Of a stretch of DNA of 64,000 nt, positions 27,897 to 36,479 are shown in pieces. This stretch comes from Blastococcus sp. TF02A-30 (GTDB lineage Bacteria; Actinomycetota; Actinomycetes; Mycobacteriales; Geodermatophilaceae). Each line of letters opens with the position of its first letter. The stretch's first letter is position 1. The notes below the pieces were generated by a model. The model was not told the origin of the DNA, made no database searches, and was given only the letters and a program-made list of their open reading frames with translations. Location of the stretch: the NCBI RefSeq assembly GCF_003319185.1, contig NZ_QOHJ01000001.1, positions 806,001-870,000 of the forward strand, given 5' to 3'. The position numbers and the translations under genes are program-made.

Positions 27897-29446
27897 CCGA
27901 GCGCACGCCCATCCGCCGCGCCCTGCTGGGCGTCTACGACAAGAGCGGCATCGAGCACCTGGCCCGCGGGCTGGCCGCCGCCGGGGTGGAGCTGGTCAGC
28001 ACCGGCGCCACCGCCCGCCGGATCGCCGACGCCGGCGTCCCCGTGACGCCCGTCGAGCAGGTCACCGGGTTCCCGGAGTGCCTCGACGGCCGGGTGAAGA
28101 CCCTGCACCCGGCGGTGCACGCCGGCATCCTGGCCGACCGGCGCAAGCCCGAGCACGTGGCTCAGCTGGCCGAGCTCGGCGTCGCGGCCTTCGACCTCGT
28201 CGTCGTCAACCTCTACCCCTTCACCGAGACCGTCGCCTCGGGCGCGAGCCCCGACGAGTGCGTGGAGCAGATCGACATCGGCGGCCCGGCGATGGTCCGC
28301 GCCGCGGCGAAGAACCACCCGTCGGTCGCGGTCGTCGTCGACCCGGCGCGGTACGGCGACGTCCTGGCCGCGGTGGCCGAGGGCGGCTTCACGCTCGCGG
28401 AGCGGCAGCGGCTCGCGGTCGCCGCGTTCCGGCACACCGCCTCCTACGACATCGCCGTCGCCTCCTGGATGGGCAGCGTGCTGGCGCCCGACCCGGGCAG
28501 CGACTTCCCCGAGTGGGTCGCCGGGAGCTGGGAGCGGGCCGACGTGCTGCGCTACGGGGAGAACCCGCACCAGGGCGCGGCGCTGTACCGGGGTGCGGCC
28601 GCGCCCGGCCTGGCGCACGCCGAGCAGCTGCACGGCAAGGCGATGTCCTACAACAACTACGTCGACACCGACGCCGCCTGGCGGGCCGCGCACGACCACG
28701 CCGACCCCTGCGTGGCGATCATCAAGCACGCCAACCCGTGCGGCATCGCCGTCGGCCCCGACATCGCCTCCGCGCACCGCAAGGCGCACGCCTGCGACCC
28801 GCTGTCGGCCTTCGGCGGCGTGATCGCGGCCAACCGCGAGGTCGACCTGACCATGGCCGAGCAGGTGGCCGAGATCTTCACCGAGGTCGTCGTCGCGCCG
28901 TCGTTCACCGACGACGCGCTGGCCGTGCTGACCGGGAAGAAGAACATCCGCCTGCTGCGCCTGCCGCACCTGCCGGGGGCCGGTGCGGAGCTGCGGCCGA
29001 TCAGCGGCGGGTTGCTGCTGCAGACCGCCGACCGGATCGACGCCGCCGGCGACGACCCGACGACGTGGACGCTGGCCACCGGCGAGCCGCTCGACGCCGC
29101 GGGGCTCGACGACCTCGTCTTCGCCTGGCGGGCGGTGCGCGCGGTGAAGAGCAACGCGATCCTGCTGGCCCACGACCGCGCCACCGTGGGCGTGGGCATG
29201 GGCCAGGTCAACCGGGTGGACTCCGCCCGGCTGGCGGTCGCGCGGGCGGGGGAGCGGGCCGCGGGCTCGGTCGCCGCCTCCGACGCCTTCTTCCCCTTCG
29301 CCGACGGGCTCCAGGTGCTGCTCGACGCCGGCGTGCGCGCCGTCGTCCAGCCCGGTGGGTCGGTGCGCGACGAGGAGGTCGTCGCCGCGGCGGCCGCGGC
29401 CGGCGTGCCGCTCTACCTGACCGGCACCCGCCACTTCGCCCATTGA
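27893..29446 (+). CDS. purH: Bifunctional AICAR formyltransferase / IMP cyclohydrolase
   Basis: Performs the last two steps of IMP synthesis. The 517-residue protein has the N-terminal MGS-like cyclohydrolase domain ([33 protein letters not shown]). The C-terminal AICARFT domain has [22 protein letters not shown] with the catalytic Lys-His, and [10 protein letters not shown]. It ends with the typical [10 protein letters not shown]. Its product IMP feeds the guaB operon at the other end of the window. The stop overlaps a possible TTG start of the next gene. Confidence 0.97.
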   Translation: MTERTPIRRALLGVYDKSGIEHLARGLAAAGVELVSTGATARRIADAGVPVTPVEQVTGFPECLDGRVKTLHPAVHAGILADRRKPEHVAQLAELGVAAFDLVVVNLYPFTETVASGASPDECVEQIDIGGPAMVRAAAKNHPSVAVVVDPARYGDVLAAVAEGGFTLAERQRLAVAAFRHTASYDIAVASWMGSVLAPDPGSDFPEWVAGSWERADVLRYGENPHQGAALYRGAAAPGLAHAEQLHGKAMSYNNYVDTDAAWRAAHDHADPCVAIIKHANPCGIAVGPDIASAHRKAHACDPLSAFGGVIAANREVDLTMAEQVAEIFTEVVVAPSFTDDALAVLTGKKNIRLLRLPHLPGAGAELRPISGGLLLQTADRIDAAGDDPTTWTLATGEPLDAAGLDDLVFAWRAVRAVKSNAILLAHDRATVGVGMGQVNRVDSARLAVARAGERAAGSVAASDAFFPFADGLQVLLDAGVRAVVQPGGSVRDEEVVAAAAAAGVPLYLTGTRHFAH

Positions 29447-30078
29447 GGCACTCGCCCCGGCCGCACGTGCGGCCGCCGGACCCGGGCGCGCACGTCGAGG
29501 GGGAGGACTTCGCCCGCGTCGACTGGTGGGGCGCCGAGCTCGACGGCGTCACATTCACCCGGTGCCGGTTCGACGACGCCGGGCTGGAGGAGCTGGTCAC
29601 CCGGCGCTGCGTGTTCGAGGAGTGCGTGCTCACCGGCGTCCGGCTCGGCGGCTCCCGGCACCTGGGGACGGCGTTCCTCTCCTGCCGCTTCGACCGCGCT
29701 CGGCTGTTCGACACCACCTTCGACGGCTGCAAGCTCACCGGCTCGCAGTTCCCCGGCGCCCAGCTGCGGCCGATGACCGCGACCGGGTGCGACTGGTCGT
29801 GGACCTCGCTGCGCGGGGTGGACCTGTCCGCGCTGGACCTGTCGCGGCAGCGGTTCCGCGAGGCCGACCTCACCGACGCCGACCTGCGGGGCACCGACCT
29901 CGGCTTCGCCGACCTCGACCGGGCGCGGCTGCAGGGGGCGAAGCTGGCCGGCGCGGACCTGCGCGGCGCCTCCACCGACGAGGTCAACTGGCGCTCGTTC
30001 GAGCTCACGGACGTGCAGCTCGACCTCGCGCAGGCGGTGCAGTTCGCCCGCGCGCACGGGGCCCGCGTCGAGGGCTGA
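29443..30078 (+). CDS. Pentapeptide-repeat protein
   Basis: About 200-211 residues with repeating A(D/N)LxX units forming a right-handed quadrilateral beta helix. Examples are [37 protein letters not shown] near the C-terminus and [18 protein letters not shown] earlier. Relatives include the Qnr/MfpA gyrase-protecting proteins and many of unknown role, and no specific function can be assigned. The start is uncertain. TTG 29443 overlaps the purH stop as TTGA, which would couple translation. GTG 29467 gives 203 residues. Confidence 0.82.
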   Translation: MRHSPRPHVRPPDPGAHVEGEDFARVDWWGAELDGVTFTRCRFDDAGLEELVTRRCVFEECVLTGVRLGGSRHLGTAFLSCRFDRARLFDTTFDGCKLTGSQFPGAQLRPMTATGCDWSWTSLRGVDLSALDLSRQRFREADLTDADLRGTDLGFADLDRARLQGAKLAGADLRGASTDEVNWRSFELTDVQLDLAQAVQFARAHGARVEG

Positions 30079-30081
30079 GCG

Positions 30082-30630
30082 CTACCTCGTCGCGTAGCGG
30101 GGGCCGGTGAGCAGCGCCTTGAGGCTGCCGAGCACCCCGAGGACGGCGACGGCCAGCGCGCACCAGAAGCCCGGCCCGAAGAAGCCGAGGTCCCAGTCGG
30201 CGTCCGACAGCGGCACCACGCAGGCGGCGACCACGACGCCGCTCACGACGAGCCCCAGCAGGCCGAGGAAGCGGTGCGTGCGGGCCGGCAGCCACATGAG
30301 GATGCCGAGGACGAGCAGCACGCCGCCGCCCAGCACGACGGCCAGGGGCTGCCAGCCGCCGTCGTCGAAGATGCCGCCGAGGTCGTCGAACGCGTCGCTG
30401 ACGAGGTCCCACCCGGTGACGTCGCGGTCGGCCAGCCACTCCAGCAGCAGGCTGATCGCCGCCGCGATGCCGGCCAGGATGAGCAGCAGCCCGCCCAGGC
30501 TCTCGGGTCCGCGGAAGGCGACCGGCTCGGCGGAGTAGGCGGGCGCGGTCGGGTCCGACGGGGGACCGGCGGGCGGGGGCGCGGCGCCGTAGGGGCTCGC
30601 GCCGGCAGGGGACTGGTCGCGCTCGGTCAT
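30082..30630 (-). CDS. Membrane protein with proline-rich N-terminus, unknown function
   Basis: A 182-residue protein. The first 50 residues are P, A, G and Y-rich and disordered (SPYGAAPPPAGPP). Four hydrophobic spans follow (LGGLLLILAGIAAAISLLL, LAVVLGGGVLLVLGILMWL, GLLGLVVSGVVVAACVVPL, FWCALAVAVLGVLG). Between the first and second span is an acidic loop LVSDAFDDLGGIFDDGG. No family is recognised. The ATG at 30628-30630 follows GGAAGG. It is divergent from folD. Confidence 0.72.
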   Translation of the reverse strand: MTERDQSPAGASPYGAAPPPAGPPSDPTAPAYSAEPVAFRGPESLGGLLLILAGIAAAISLLLEWLADRDVTGWDLVSDAFDDLGGIFDDGGWQPLAVVLGGGVLLVLGILMWLPARTHRFLGLLGLVVSGVVVAACVVPLSDADWDLGFFGPGFWCALAVAVLGVLGSLKALLTGPRYATR

Positions 30631-30707
30631 GGCGCACCTTCCGCGGGGTGACGTGCCGTCAGCACCGAGCGTAGGGCCGCGACGGCGTCTCGGGCACACT
30701 GTCCGGC

Positions 30708-31568
30708 GTGCCCGCGACGATCCTGGACGGCAAGGCGACGGCGGCGGCGATCCGCACCGAGCTCACCGAGCGCGTGACGGCGCTGACCGCGGCCGGTCAC
30801 CGGCCGGGGCTGGGCACCCTGCTCGTGGGCGACGACCCGGGCAGCCGCTGGTACGTGAACGCCAAGCACTCCGACTGCGCGCAGGTCGGCATCGCCAGCA
30901 TCCAGCGCGAGCTGCCGGCGTCCGCGACCCAGGACGAGGTCCTCGCCGTCGTCGCCGAGCTCAACGCCGACCCCGCGTGCACCGGCTACATCGTCCAGCT
31001 GCCGCTGCCCCCGCAGGTGTCGGAGTCGGCCGTCCTCGAGGCGATGGACCCGGCCAAGGACGCCGACGGCCTGCACCCGGTCAACCTCGGCCGGCTGGTG
31101 CTCAACGTGCCCGGGGCGCTGCCGTGCACGCCGGTCGGGATCGTCGAGCTGCTCCGCCGCTACGGGGTGCCGATCGCCGGTGCCGAGGTCGTCGTCGTCG
31201 GCCGCGGGATCACCGTGGGCCGCCCGCTCGGCCTGCTGCTCACCCGGCGGTCGGAGAACGCCACCGTGACGCTGTGCCACACCGGCACCCGCGACCTCGC
31301 GGCGCACGTGCGGCAGGCCGACGTCGTCGTCGCCGCCGCCGGGGTGCCGGGGCTGATCACCGGCGACATGGTCAAGCCGGGCGCCGCCGTCCTGGACGTC
31401 GGCGTCAGCCGGGTCGACGGCAAGATCGCGGGTGACGTGGCGAAGGACGTGCTCGACGTCGCCGGTTTCGTGGCCCCCAACCCGGGCGGCGTCGGTCCGA
31501 TGACGCGGGCGATGCTGCTGCAGAACGTCGTCCTCGCGGCGGAGCGGGCCGCCGCGGCGGCCGGCTGA
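30708..31568 (+). CDS. folD: Methylene-THF dehydrogenase / methenyl-THF cyclohydrolase
   Basis: FolD interconverts 5,10-methylene-, methenyl- and 10-formyl-THF, the formyl donor used by PurN and PurH. The 286 residues contain [14 protein letters not shown] (catalytic Lys region), [19 protein letters not shown], and the Rossmann part [16 protein letters not shown]. It ends in the conserved [13 protein letters not shown]. It starts at GTG 30708; CACACT with seven bases before the start fits a weak leaderless -10. A DUF3017 gene follows by two bases. Confidence 0.96.
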   Translation: MPATILDGKATAAAIRTELTERVTALTAAGHRPGLGTLLVGDDPGSRWYVNAKHSDCAQVGIASIQRELPASATQDEVLAVVAELNADPACTGYIVQLPLPPQVSESAVLEAMDPAKDADGLHPVNLGRLVLNVPGALPCTPVGIVELLRRYGVPIAGAEVVVVGRGITVGRPLGLLLTRRSENATVTLCHTGTRDLAAHVRQADVVVAAAGVPGLITGDMVKPGAAVLDVGVSRVDGKIAGDVAKDVLDVAGFVAPNPGGVGPMTRAMLLQNVVLAAERAAAAAG

Positions 31569-31570
31569 CC

Positions 31571-31870
31571 GTGACCCGCCCGCCGCTCTACGTCCGCCGG
31601 CCGTTCCTGGCCGGGCTCGTCCGGCAGCTCCCGCTGCTGGCCGTGCTCGCGGTGGTGGGCCTGGGCCTGTTCCTGGTCACCCTCGAGCGCTGGCGCATGG
31701 GGCTCGTGGTCATGGGGCTGGCGCTGGTGGCCGCGGCGCTGCTGCGGCTGCTGCTCCCGGTCCGACGGCTGGGCTTCCTCGCCGTCCGCAGCCGGCCGGT
31801 GGACGTCGTGCTGCTCGCCGGGGCCGGCGTGGCGCTCACCGGCATCGCCCTCGCCATCCCCGCCGCCTGA
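31571..31870 (+). CDS. DUF3017 family membrane protein
   Basis: A 99-residue protein with three hydrophobic helices (LPLLAVLAVVGLGLFLVTL, MGLVVMGLALVAAALLRLLL, VVLLAGAGVALTGIALAI) separated by basic loops. Its location two bases after folD and its size match DUF3017, which follows folD in many actinobacteria. The function is unknown. It is co-transcribed with folD. The gap to mdh holds an imperfect palindrome GGAAGGGCGCCCTCC near 31895. Confidence 0.85.
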   Translation: MTRPPLYVRRPFLAGLVRQLPLLAVLAVVGLGLFLVTLERWRMGLVVMGLALVAAALLRLLLPVRRLGFLAVRSRPVDVVLLAGAGVALTGIALAIPAA

Positions 31871-31913
31871 CCCCGGCGAGCGACCCGCTGAGGCGGAAGG
31901 GCGCCCTCCGGGC

Positions 31914-31919
31914 TAGGTT
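31914..31919 (+). promoter_or_regulatory. Candidate -10 (TAGGTT) for mdh
   Basis: TAGGTT is followed by seven bases and the ATG at 31927, a leaderless layout. This also argues for the ATG over the TTG at 31918. Confidence 0.5.
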
Positions 31920-31926
31920 GGCGGCC

Positions 31927-32880
31927 ATGGCAGAGAAGTCCAGGAAGGGCAAGGTCACCGTCGTCGGGGCCGGCTTCTATGGCTCCACCACCGCTCTGCG
32001 TCTGGCCGAGTACGACACGTTCAAGACCGTCGTGCTGACCGACATCGTCGAGGGCAAGCCCGAGGGGCTCGCGCTGGACATGAACCAGTCCCGCCCGATC
32101 GAGGGCTTCGAGACCCGCGTGGTCGGTGTCGGCGGCGGCTCCTACGAGGGCACCGAGGGGTCCGACGTCGTCGTCGTCACCGCCGGCCTGCCGCGCAAGC
32201 CCGGCATGAGCCGCATGGACCTCATCGAGACCAACGCGAAGATCGTGCGGGACGTCTCCGAGAACATCGCCCGCACCTCGCCCGACGCCGTCGTCATCGT
32301 CGTCTCGAACCCGCTCGACGAGATGACCGCGCTCGCGCAGCTGGCCACCGGCTTCCCGAAGGAACGGGTCATGGGCCAGGCCGGCATGCTCGACACCGCG
32401 CGCTTCACCAACTTCGTCGCCGAGGAGCTCGGCGTCCCCGTCGCCTCGGTGCAGACGCTGACCCTCGGCTCGCACGGCGACACCATGGTCCCGGTGCCCT
32501 CCCGGTGCACCGTCGACGGGAAGCCGCTGACCGACGTGCTGGCGGCCGACCGCATCGCCCACCTGGTCGACCGCACCCGCAACGGCGGCGCCGAGGTGGT
32601 GGCCCTGCTCAAGACCGGCTCGGCGTACTACGCGCCGTCGGCGGCCGCCGCCCGCATGGCGAAGGCCGTGATGGAGGACTCCGGCGCGGTCATGCCGGTG
32701 TGCGCCTGGGTCGACGGCCAGTACGGCATCTCCGGGGTCTACCTGGGGGTCGAGGCCGAGATCGGGCGCGAGGGCGTGCGCCGGGTCGTCGAAGGAAACC
32801 TGTCCGACAGCGAGCTCGCCGGGCTGCGGGAGGCCGCCGAGGCCGTCCGCGCCAAGCAGGCCGACATCGCAGACCTCTGA
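31927..32880 (+). CDS. mdh: Malate dehydrogenase (LDH-like type)
   Basis: Oxidises malate to oxaloacetate with NAD+ in the TCA cycle. The 317 residues show the Rossmann [14 protein letters not shown], an Asp at the end of strand 2 (VVLTDIVEG) for NAD preference, and the substrate Arg loop [20 protein letters not shown] and the catalytic histidine in [10 protein letters not shown] follow. The arginine-rich loop (R-K-P-G-M-S-R) marks it as an LDH-like MDH. It is followed by repeat family B and then icd. Confidence 0.94.
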   Translation: MAEKSRKGKVTVVGAGFYGSTTALRLAEYDTFKTVVLTDIVEGKPEGLALDMNQSRPIEGFETRVVGVGGGSYEGTEGSDVVVVTAGLPRKPGMSRMDLIETNAKIVRDVSENIARTSPDAVVIVVSNPLDEMTALAQLATGFPKERVMGQAGMLDTARFTNFVAEELGVPVASVQTLTLGSHGDTMVPVPSRCTVDGKPLTDVLAADRIAHLVDRTRNGGAEVVALLKTGSAYYAPSAAAARMAKAVMEDSGAVMPVCAWVDGQYGISGVYLGVEAEIGREGVRRVVEGNLSDSELAGLREAAEAVRAKQADIADL

Positions 32881-32882
32881 GG

Positions 32883-32944
32883 AAGGACCCCTTCCTCCCC
32901 GCCCCTCGCACGCTCGGGGTGGGGCCCGGGAAGGGGCCGTTCGA
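32883..32944. repeat. Intergenic repeat family B, copy 2 (terminator-like) after mdh
   Basis: It starts immediately after the mdh stop, as copy 1 does after guaA. The outer stem is CCCCTTCC (32888-32895) with GGAAGGGG (32929-32936). The central CCCTCGC-ACGCTCGGG and GGCCGTTC ends are shared with copy 1 at 5356-5417. Stem bases differ from copy 1 but stay paired. Confidence 0.65.
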
Positions 32945-32977
32945 GGAGATCACCACCGCAGAGAGAGAGCAGTTGAC

Positions 32978-34192
32978 GTGAGCAAGATCAAGGTCGAGGG
33001 CACCGTCGTCGAGCTCGACGGCGACGAGATGACGCGGATCATCTGGCAGTTCATCAAGGACCAGCTGATCCTCCCGTACCTCGACGTGAACCTCGAGTAC
33101 TACGACCTGGGCATCGAGTCGCGCGACGCGACCGACGACCAGATCACCATCGACTCCGCGAACGCCATCAAGAAGCACGGCGTCGGCGTCAAGTGCGCCA
33201 CGATCACGCCGGACGAGGCGCGGGTCGAGGAGTTCGGCCTCAAGAAGATGTGGCGGTCCCCGAACGGGACGATCCGCAACATCCTCGGCGGCGTCATCTT
33301 CCGCGAGCCGATCATCATGCAGAACGTCCCGCGCCTGGTGCCGGGCTGGACCAAGCCGATCGTCGTCGGCCGTCACGCCTTCGGCGACCAGTACCGCGCC
33401 ACCGACTTCCGCTTCCCGGGCGAGGGCACCCTGACGGTGACCTTCACGCCGAAGGACGGCTCGGCCCCCATCGAGCACGAGGTCTTCCAGTCGCCGGGCG
33501 CCGGTGTCGCGCTCGCGATGTACAACCTCGACGAGTCGATCCGCGACTTCGCGCGGGCCTCGATGAACTACGGCCTGCAGCGCGGCTACCCGGTCTACCT
33601 CTCCACCAAGAACACGATCCTCAAGGCCTACGACGGCCGCTTCAAGGACCTGTTCCAGGAGGTCTTCGAGGCCGAGTTCAAGGACAAGTTCGACGCCGCC
33701 GGCATCACCTACGAGCACCGGCTCATCGACGACATGGTCGCGGCCTCGCTCAAGTGGGAGGGCGGCTACGTGTGGGCCGCCAAGAACTACGACGGCGACG
33801 TCCAGTCCGACACCGTCGCGCAGGGCTTCGGCTCGCTGGGCCTCATGACCTCGGTGCTGATGAGCCCCGACGGCCGCACCGTCGAGGCCGAGGCCGCCCA
33901 CGGCACGGTGACCCGCCACTACCGGCAGCACCAGCAGGGCAAGGAGACCTCGACCAACCCGATCGCGTCGATCTTCGCCTGGACGCGGGGCCTGGCCCAC
34001 CGCGGCAAGCTGGACGGCACGCCCGAGGTCACCCGGTTCGCCGAGACCCTCGAGCGGGTCTGCATCGAGACCGTCGAGGGCGGTCAGATGACCAAGGACC
34101 TCGCGCTGCTGATCTCCAAGGACAGCCCGTGGCTGAACACCCAGGACTTCCTGGCGGCCATCGACAGCAACCTGCAGAAGGCCATGGCCTGA
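32978..34192 (+). CDS. icd: NADP-dependent isocitrate dehydrogenase
   Basis: Converts isocitrate to 2-oxoglutarate with NADP+. The 404 residues match the eukaryotic-type homodimeric IDH found in many actinobacteria. Visible elements are [17 protein letters not shown] and [32 protein letters not shown] with the substrate Ser-Asn, and [26 protein letters not shown] carries the metal Asp, and [17 protein letters not shown] binds NADP. The GTG at 32978 lies about 33 bases after the repeat. A hairpin follows the stop. Confidence 0.96.
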   Translation: MSKIKVEGTVVELDGDEMTRIIWQFIKDQLILPYLDVNLEYYDLGIESRDATDDQITIDSANAIKKHGVGVKCATITPDEARVEEFGLKKMWRSPNGTIRNILGGVIFREPIIMQNVPRLVPGWTKPIVVGRHAFGDQYRATDFRFPGEGTLTVTFTPKDGSAPIEHEVFQSPGAGVALAMYNLDESIRDFARASMNYGLQRGYPVYLSTKNTILKAYDGRFKDLFQEVFEAEFKDKFDAAGITYEHRLIDDMVAASLKWEGGYVWAAKNYDGDVQSDTVAQGFGSLGLMTSVLMSPDGRTVEAEAAHGTVTRHYRQHQQGKETSTNPIASIFAWTRGLAHRGKLDGTPEVTRFAETLERVCIETVEGGQMTKDLALLISKDSPWLNTQDFLAAIDSNLQKAMA

Positions 34193-34210
34193 CGTAGCGA
34201 CTGACGCACG

Positions 34211-34244
34211 GCGGCCCCCGCACCCTCCCGGGTGCCGGGGCCGC
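34211..34244 (+). terminator. 15-bp hairpin after icd
   Basis: GCGGCCCCCGCACCC (34211-34225) pairs with 34230-34244 with a single mismatch and a four-base loop. Confidence 0.75.
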
Positions 34245-34276
34245 TGCGCGTTCCGGGGCCGTCGCCGCACGCCTCG

Positions 34277-34331
34277 TGCGGGGAAGTTGTCCTTCCGCCC
34301 GGCGTCGGAGGCGCAAGTGCCCCGCAGTTGC
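34277..34331. repeat. 55-bp structured repeat, upstream copy flanking the DUF559 gene
   Basis: It is identical to the downstream copy at 35262-35316 at 42 of 55 positions with no gaps. The ends TGCGGGG (34277-34283) and CCCCGCA (34320-34326) form a perfect inverted repeat. It sits between the icd terminator and the GTG start of the DUF559 gene. Confidence 0.65.
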
Positions 34332-34383
34332 TGCCTGTGGACGACGACCGCGGCGACACCGCCCGGTCGGGCACGCTCTTCCG

Positions 34384-35274
34384 GTGCCCGCCGCTCAGCG
34401 CCCGGAAGCCCTGCGTGGCGCCGTGTTCCGCGGGCGTGATGTCGTGGCGGACGGCATCCTGACGCCCGGCGCTCTGCGCAGCTCCGCCTGGCGCCGGTTG
34501 TTCCGGGGCGTGTACGCCGACGCCCGGCTCCCGGACTCCCTGGGCGTCCGCATCCGGGGCGCCCGGCTGCTGCTGCCACCGGGCGCCGTCTTCAGCGGGC
34601 GGACGGCGGCCTACCTGCACGGGGCGACCGGACTGGCCGACCGCGCCGGCCCGGTCGAGGCGACGCTGCCGGCCGGCGAGCGGTGCGGGCCGGTCCAGGG
34701 CATGCGGGTGCGCCGCGTCGTCGTGCCGCCGTCCGAGGTCGTCGAGTCCGACGGCTGGCGGTTCACCACGGGGCTGCGCACGGCGCTCGACATCGCCCGG
34801 TGGGAGCCGCTGCTCGAGGCGGTCCCCGCGCTCGACGTCCTGCTCCGCGCCGGCGTCGTCGGGGACGCCGCGCTGCGCGCTGCGGCCGCGGCGCGCGGCG
34901 GCCGGGGCTCGGTGCAGGCCCGGCGGGCGGTGGAGCTCGCGGACCGGCGGGCGGAGTCGCAGCCGGAGTCCCGGCTCCGCGTGATCCTGACGCTGGCGGG
35001 CCTCCCGCCGGTGCCGCAGCACGTGGTGCGCGGGCCGGGCGGTGAGTTCGCGGGCCGGGTGGACCTGGCCTATCCCGAGCTCCGCCTGGCGATCGAGTAC
35101 GACGGCGCCTGGCACGCCGAGGACGGCCAGTTCGCGGCGGACCGCCGTCGGCTCAACCGGCTGACGGCCGCCGGCTGGACCGTCCTCCACGTGACGGCCG
35201 CCGACCTCCGGGAACCCGTCACGCTGGTCCGGCGGGTGCGGGCGCTGATCCGCGCCGCAACTGCAGGGAAGTAG
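34384..35274 (+). CDS. AbiEi-like / DUF559 endonuclease-fold protein
   Basis: A 296-residue protein. Residues 1-110 resemble the AbiEi-type antitoxin N-terminus: an HTH-like LTPGALRSSAWRRLFRGVYADARL, then LLLPPGAVFSGRTAAYLHG. The C-terminal 110 residues form a DUF559/Vsr-like PD-(D/E)xK fold with Glu about 195 (QPESRLRV), Asp 227 (GRVDLAYP), Glu 238 and Asp 240 in LAIEYDGAWH. These candidate catalytic acids are retained. Such genes are abundant and often multicopy in actinobacteria, with unknown function. GTG 34384 is the most likely start. The last codons (C-terminal AATAGK) are written by the downstream repeat. Confidence 0.8.
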   Translation: MPAAQRPEALRGAVFRGRDVVADGILTPGALRSSAWRRLFRGVYADARLPDSLGVRIRGARLLLPPGAVFSGRTAAYLHGATGLADRAGPVEATLPAGERCGPVQGMRVRRVVVPPSEVVESDGWRFTTGLRTALDIARWEPLLEAVPALDVLLRAGVVGDAALRAAAAARGGRGSVQARRAVELADRRAESQPESRLRVILTLAGLPPVPQHVVRGPGGEFAGRVDLAYPELRLAIEYDGAWHAEDGQFAADRRRLNRLTAAGWTVLHVTAADLREPVTLVRRVRALIRAATAGK

Positions 35275-35318
35275 TCCCTGGCGCCGCTGCCGGAGGGGCA
35301 CGTTCCCCGCAGTTGCGG
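35255..35318. repeat. Structured repeat, downstream copy, forming a 16-bp-arm hairpin over the DUF559 stop
   Basis: Arms CCGCAACTGCAGGGAA (35255-35270) and TTCCCCGCAGTTGCGG (35303-35318) are complementary at 15 of 16 positions. The core 35262-35316 aligns with the upstream copy at 34277-34331. The DUF559 stop codon (35272-35274) lies within it. Confidence 0.7.
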
Positions 35319-35332
35319 CGCGATGGTGCGGG

Positions 35333-36268
35333 TCAGCCGAAGAGCTGGGTCCACCAGGGGCCGCCGCCGCCGTCGGCGATGCCCACACCGAGCCGGGTGA
35401 GGCTGCAGTCGAGGATGTTGGCCCGGTGCCCGGAGCTGTTCATCCAGGCGTCCATCACCGCGGCGGCGTCCGGCTGGCCCTGCGCGATGTTCTCCGCGCG
35501 GGCCGAGAGGCCGGCCGCCCGCGCCCGGTCGAAGGGATCCAGCCCGGACAGGTTCGTGTGGGCGAAGAAGCCGCGGTCGCGCATGTCGGCGCTGTGCGCG
35601 GCGGCGACGCGGGCCAGCCCCGCGTCGGCCGACACGGCCCCGCACCCGACGGCCGCCCGCTCCTGGTTGACCATGGCCAGCACCTGGCTCTCGCGCGCCC
35701 CGCCCGCAGGGACGGCGGCGGCCACCGGAGCCGGCGCGGGCGCGGGCGCCGGCTCGGGGTCGGGAGCAGGCGCGGGTGCGGGTGCGGGGGCCGGCTCCTC
35801 GACCGTCGCGGCCGGCGTCTCGGCCGGAGCCGGCGCGGCGGTGGTCTCGGCCGGGGGCACCGGCGCGCTGGGTGAGCCCGCGCCGGTGTCCGGGTTGGCC
35901 GGTCCCCGGCCGGTGGCCTCGGTGCGGGTGCCCTCGGGGGTCACGGTCACCGACGCGGACGCGCTGGCGAAGTGGGACGACGTCGGCTTGCCGTCGATGC
36001 CCATGACCACCGGCGAGCTGCTGGGCGCCGCGGACGACGACGCGGACGACGACGCGGACGACGACGAGTCGAGGGCGACGTCGGCGTCCTGCGCCCCGGA
36101 GACCACGGGAGCCGCGAGCACCAGACCGGTGACGGCGAGGACGAGCACCAGGCCGAGACCCAGCCGGCCGGCGCGACCGCGCAGCGCGCCGCCGATCAGG
36201 CGCCGGGCGCGGAGGCCCGGGGCGGCCAGGCGCGCGGCGAGCGAGGGGCTGGAAGAACGGTGACGCAC
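35333..36268 (-). CDS. CAP/SCP domain extracellular protein
   Basis: A 311-residue exported protein. A long basic N-terminus leads into one hydrophobic segment LGLGLVLVLAVTGLVLAAPVV (signal or anchor). A low-complexity Ser/Ala tract and a Pro/Ala-rich stalk (repeated PAPAPA) run to about residue 190. The CAP domain at the C-terminus has VLAMVNQERAAVGC, AAHSADMRDRGFFAH, RAENIAQGQ and NSSGHRANILDCSLTRLGVG. The bacterial CAP fold often acts on the cell wall or binds lipids. GTG 36266-36268 is favoured because GGAG lies six bases upstream; a TTG at 36304 would add twelve residues. Confidence 0.87.
   Translation of the reverse strand: MRHRSSSPSLAARLAAPGLRARRLIGGALRGRAGRLGLGLVLVLAVTGLVLAAPVVSGAQDADVALDSSSSASSSASSSAAPSSSPVVMGIDGKPTSSHFASASASVTVTPEGTRTEATGRGPANPDTGAGSPSAPVPPAETTAAPAPAETPAATVEEPAPAPAPAPAPDPEPAPAPAPAPVAAAVPAGGARESQVLAMVNQERAAVGCGAVSADAGLARVAAAHSADMRDRGFFAHTNLSGLDPFDRARAAGLSARAENIAQGQPDAAAVMDAWMNSSGHRANILDCSLTRLGVGIADGGGGPWWTQLFG
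36031..36066. repeat. Three perfect 12-bp tandem repeats inside the CAP gene
   Basis: CGGACGACGACG occurs three times without change (36031-36042, 36043-36054, 36055-36066). On the minus strand it codes for Ser-Ser-Ser-Ala type units in the low-complexity linker. Copy-number change would keep the frame. Confidence 0.85.
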
Positions 36269-36325
36269 AGGGAACTCCACGGCATGATCACTTTTCGTTA
36301 TCAAGTCGAGACCAACCGTAAGGGA

Positions 36326-36343
36326 TGAACTACCGAGAGTTCA
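36326..36343. promoter_or_regulatory. Inverted repeat TGAACT-N6-AGTTCA between CAP and CNNM genes
   Basis: Perfect 6-bp arms at 36326-36331 and 36338-36343. It is in the AT-richest intergenic stretch of the area, between divergent genes, and could be an operator. The sequence alone gives no regulator. Confidence 0.35.
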
Positions 36344-36479
36344 CGAGACCTGAGTCACTTCTCCACCCCGCAGGGTCGTGGAGCGGTGCGCGCCCCGGCC
36401 GGGCGGCGTGCGACCAGGCACCATGGAGGGGCTCCACCCCGTCCACCCGAACCCGGAATCCCCGAGGAGCACGCCGCCG

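Noticed and set aside
34276-34383. Extended N-terminus of the DUF559 protein reaching back to 34276
   Set aside because: It would translate through the hairpin repeat and yields an Arg/Pro-rich stretch without similarity. The AbiEi-like domain begins after GTG 34384.
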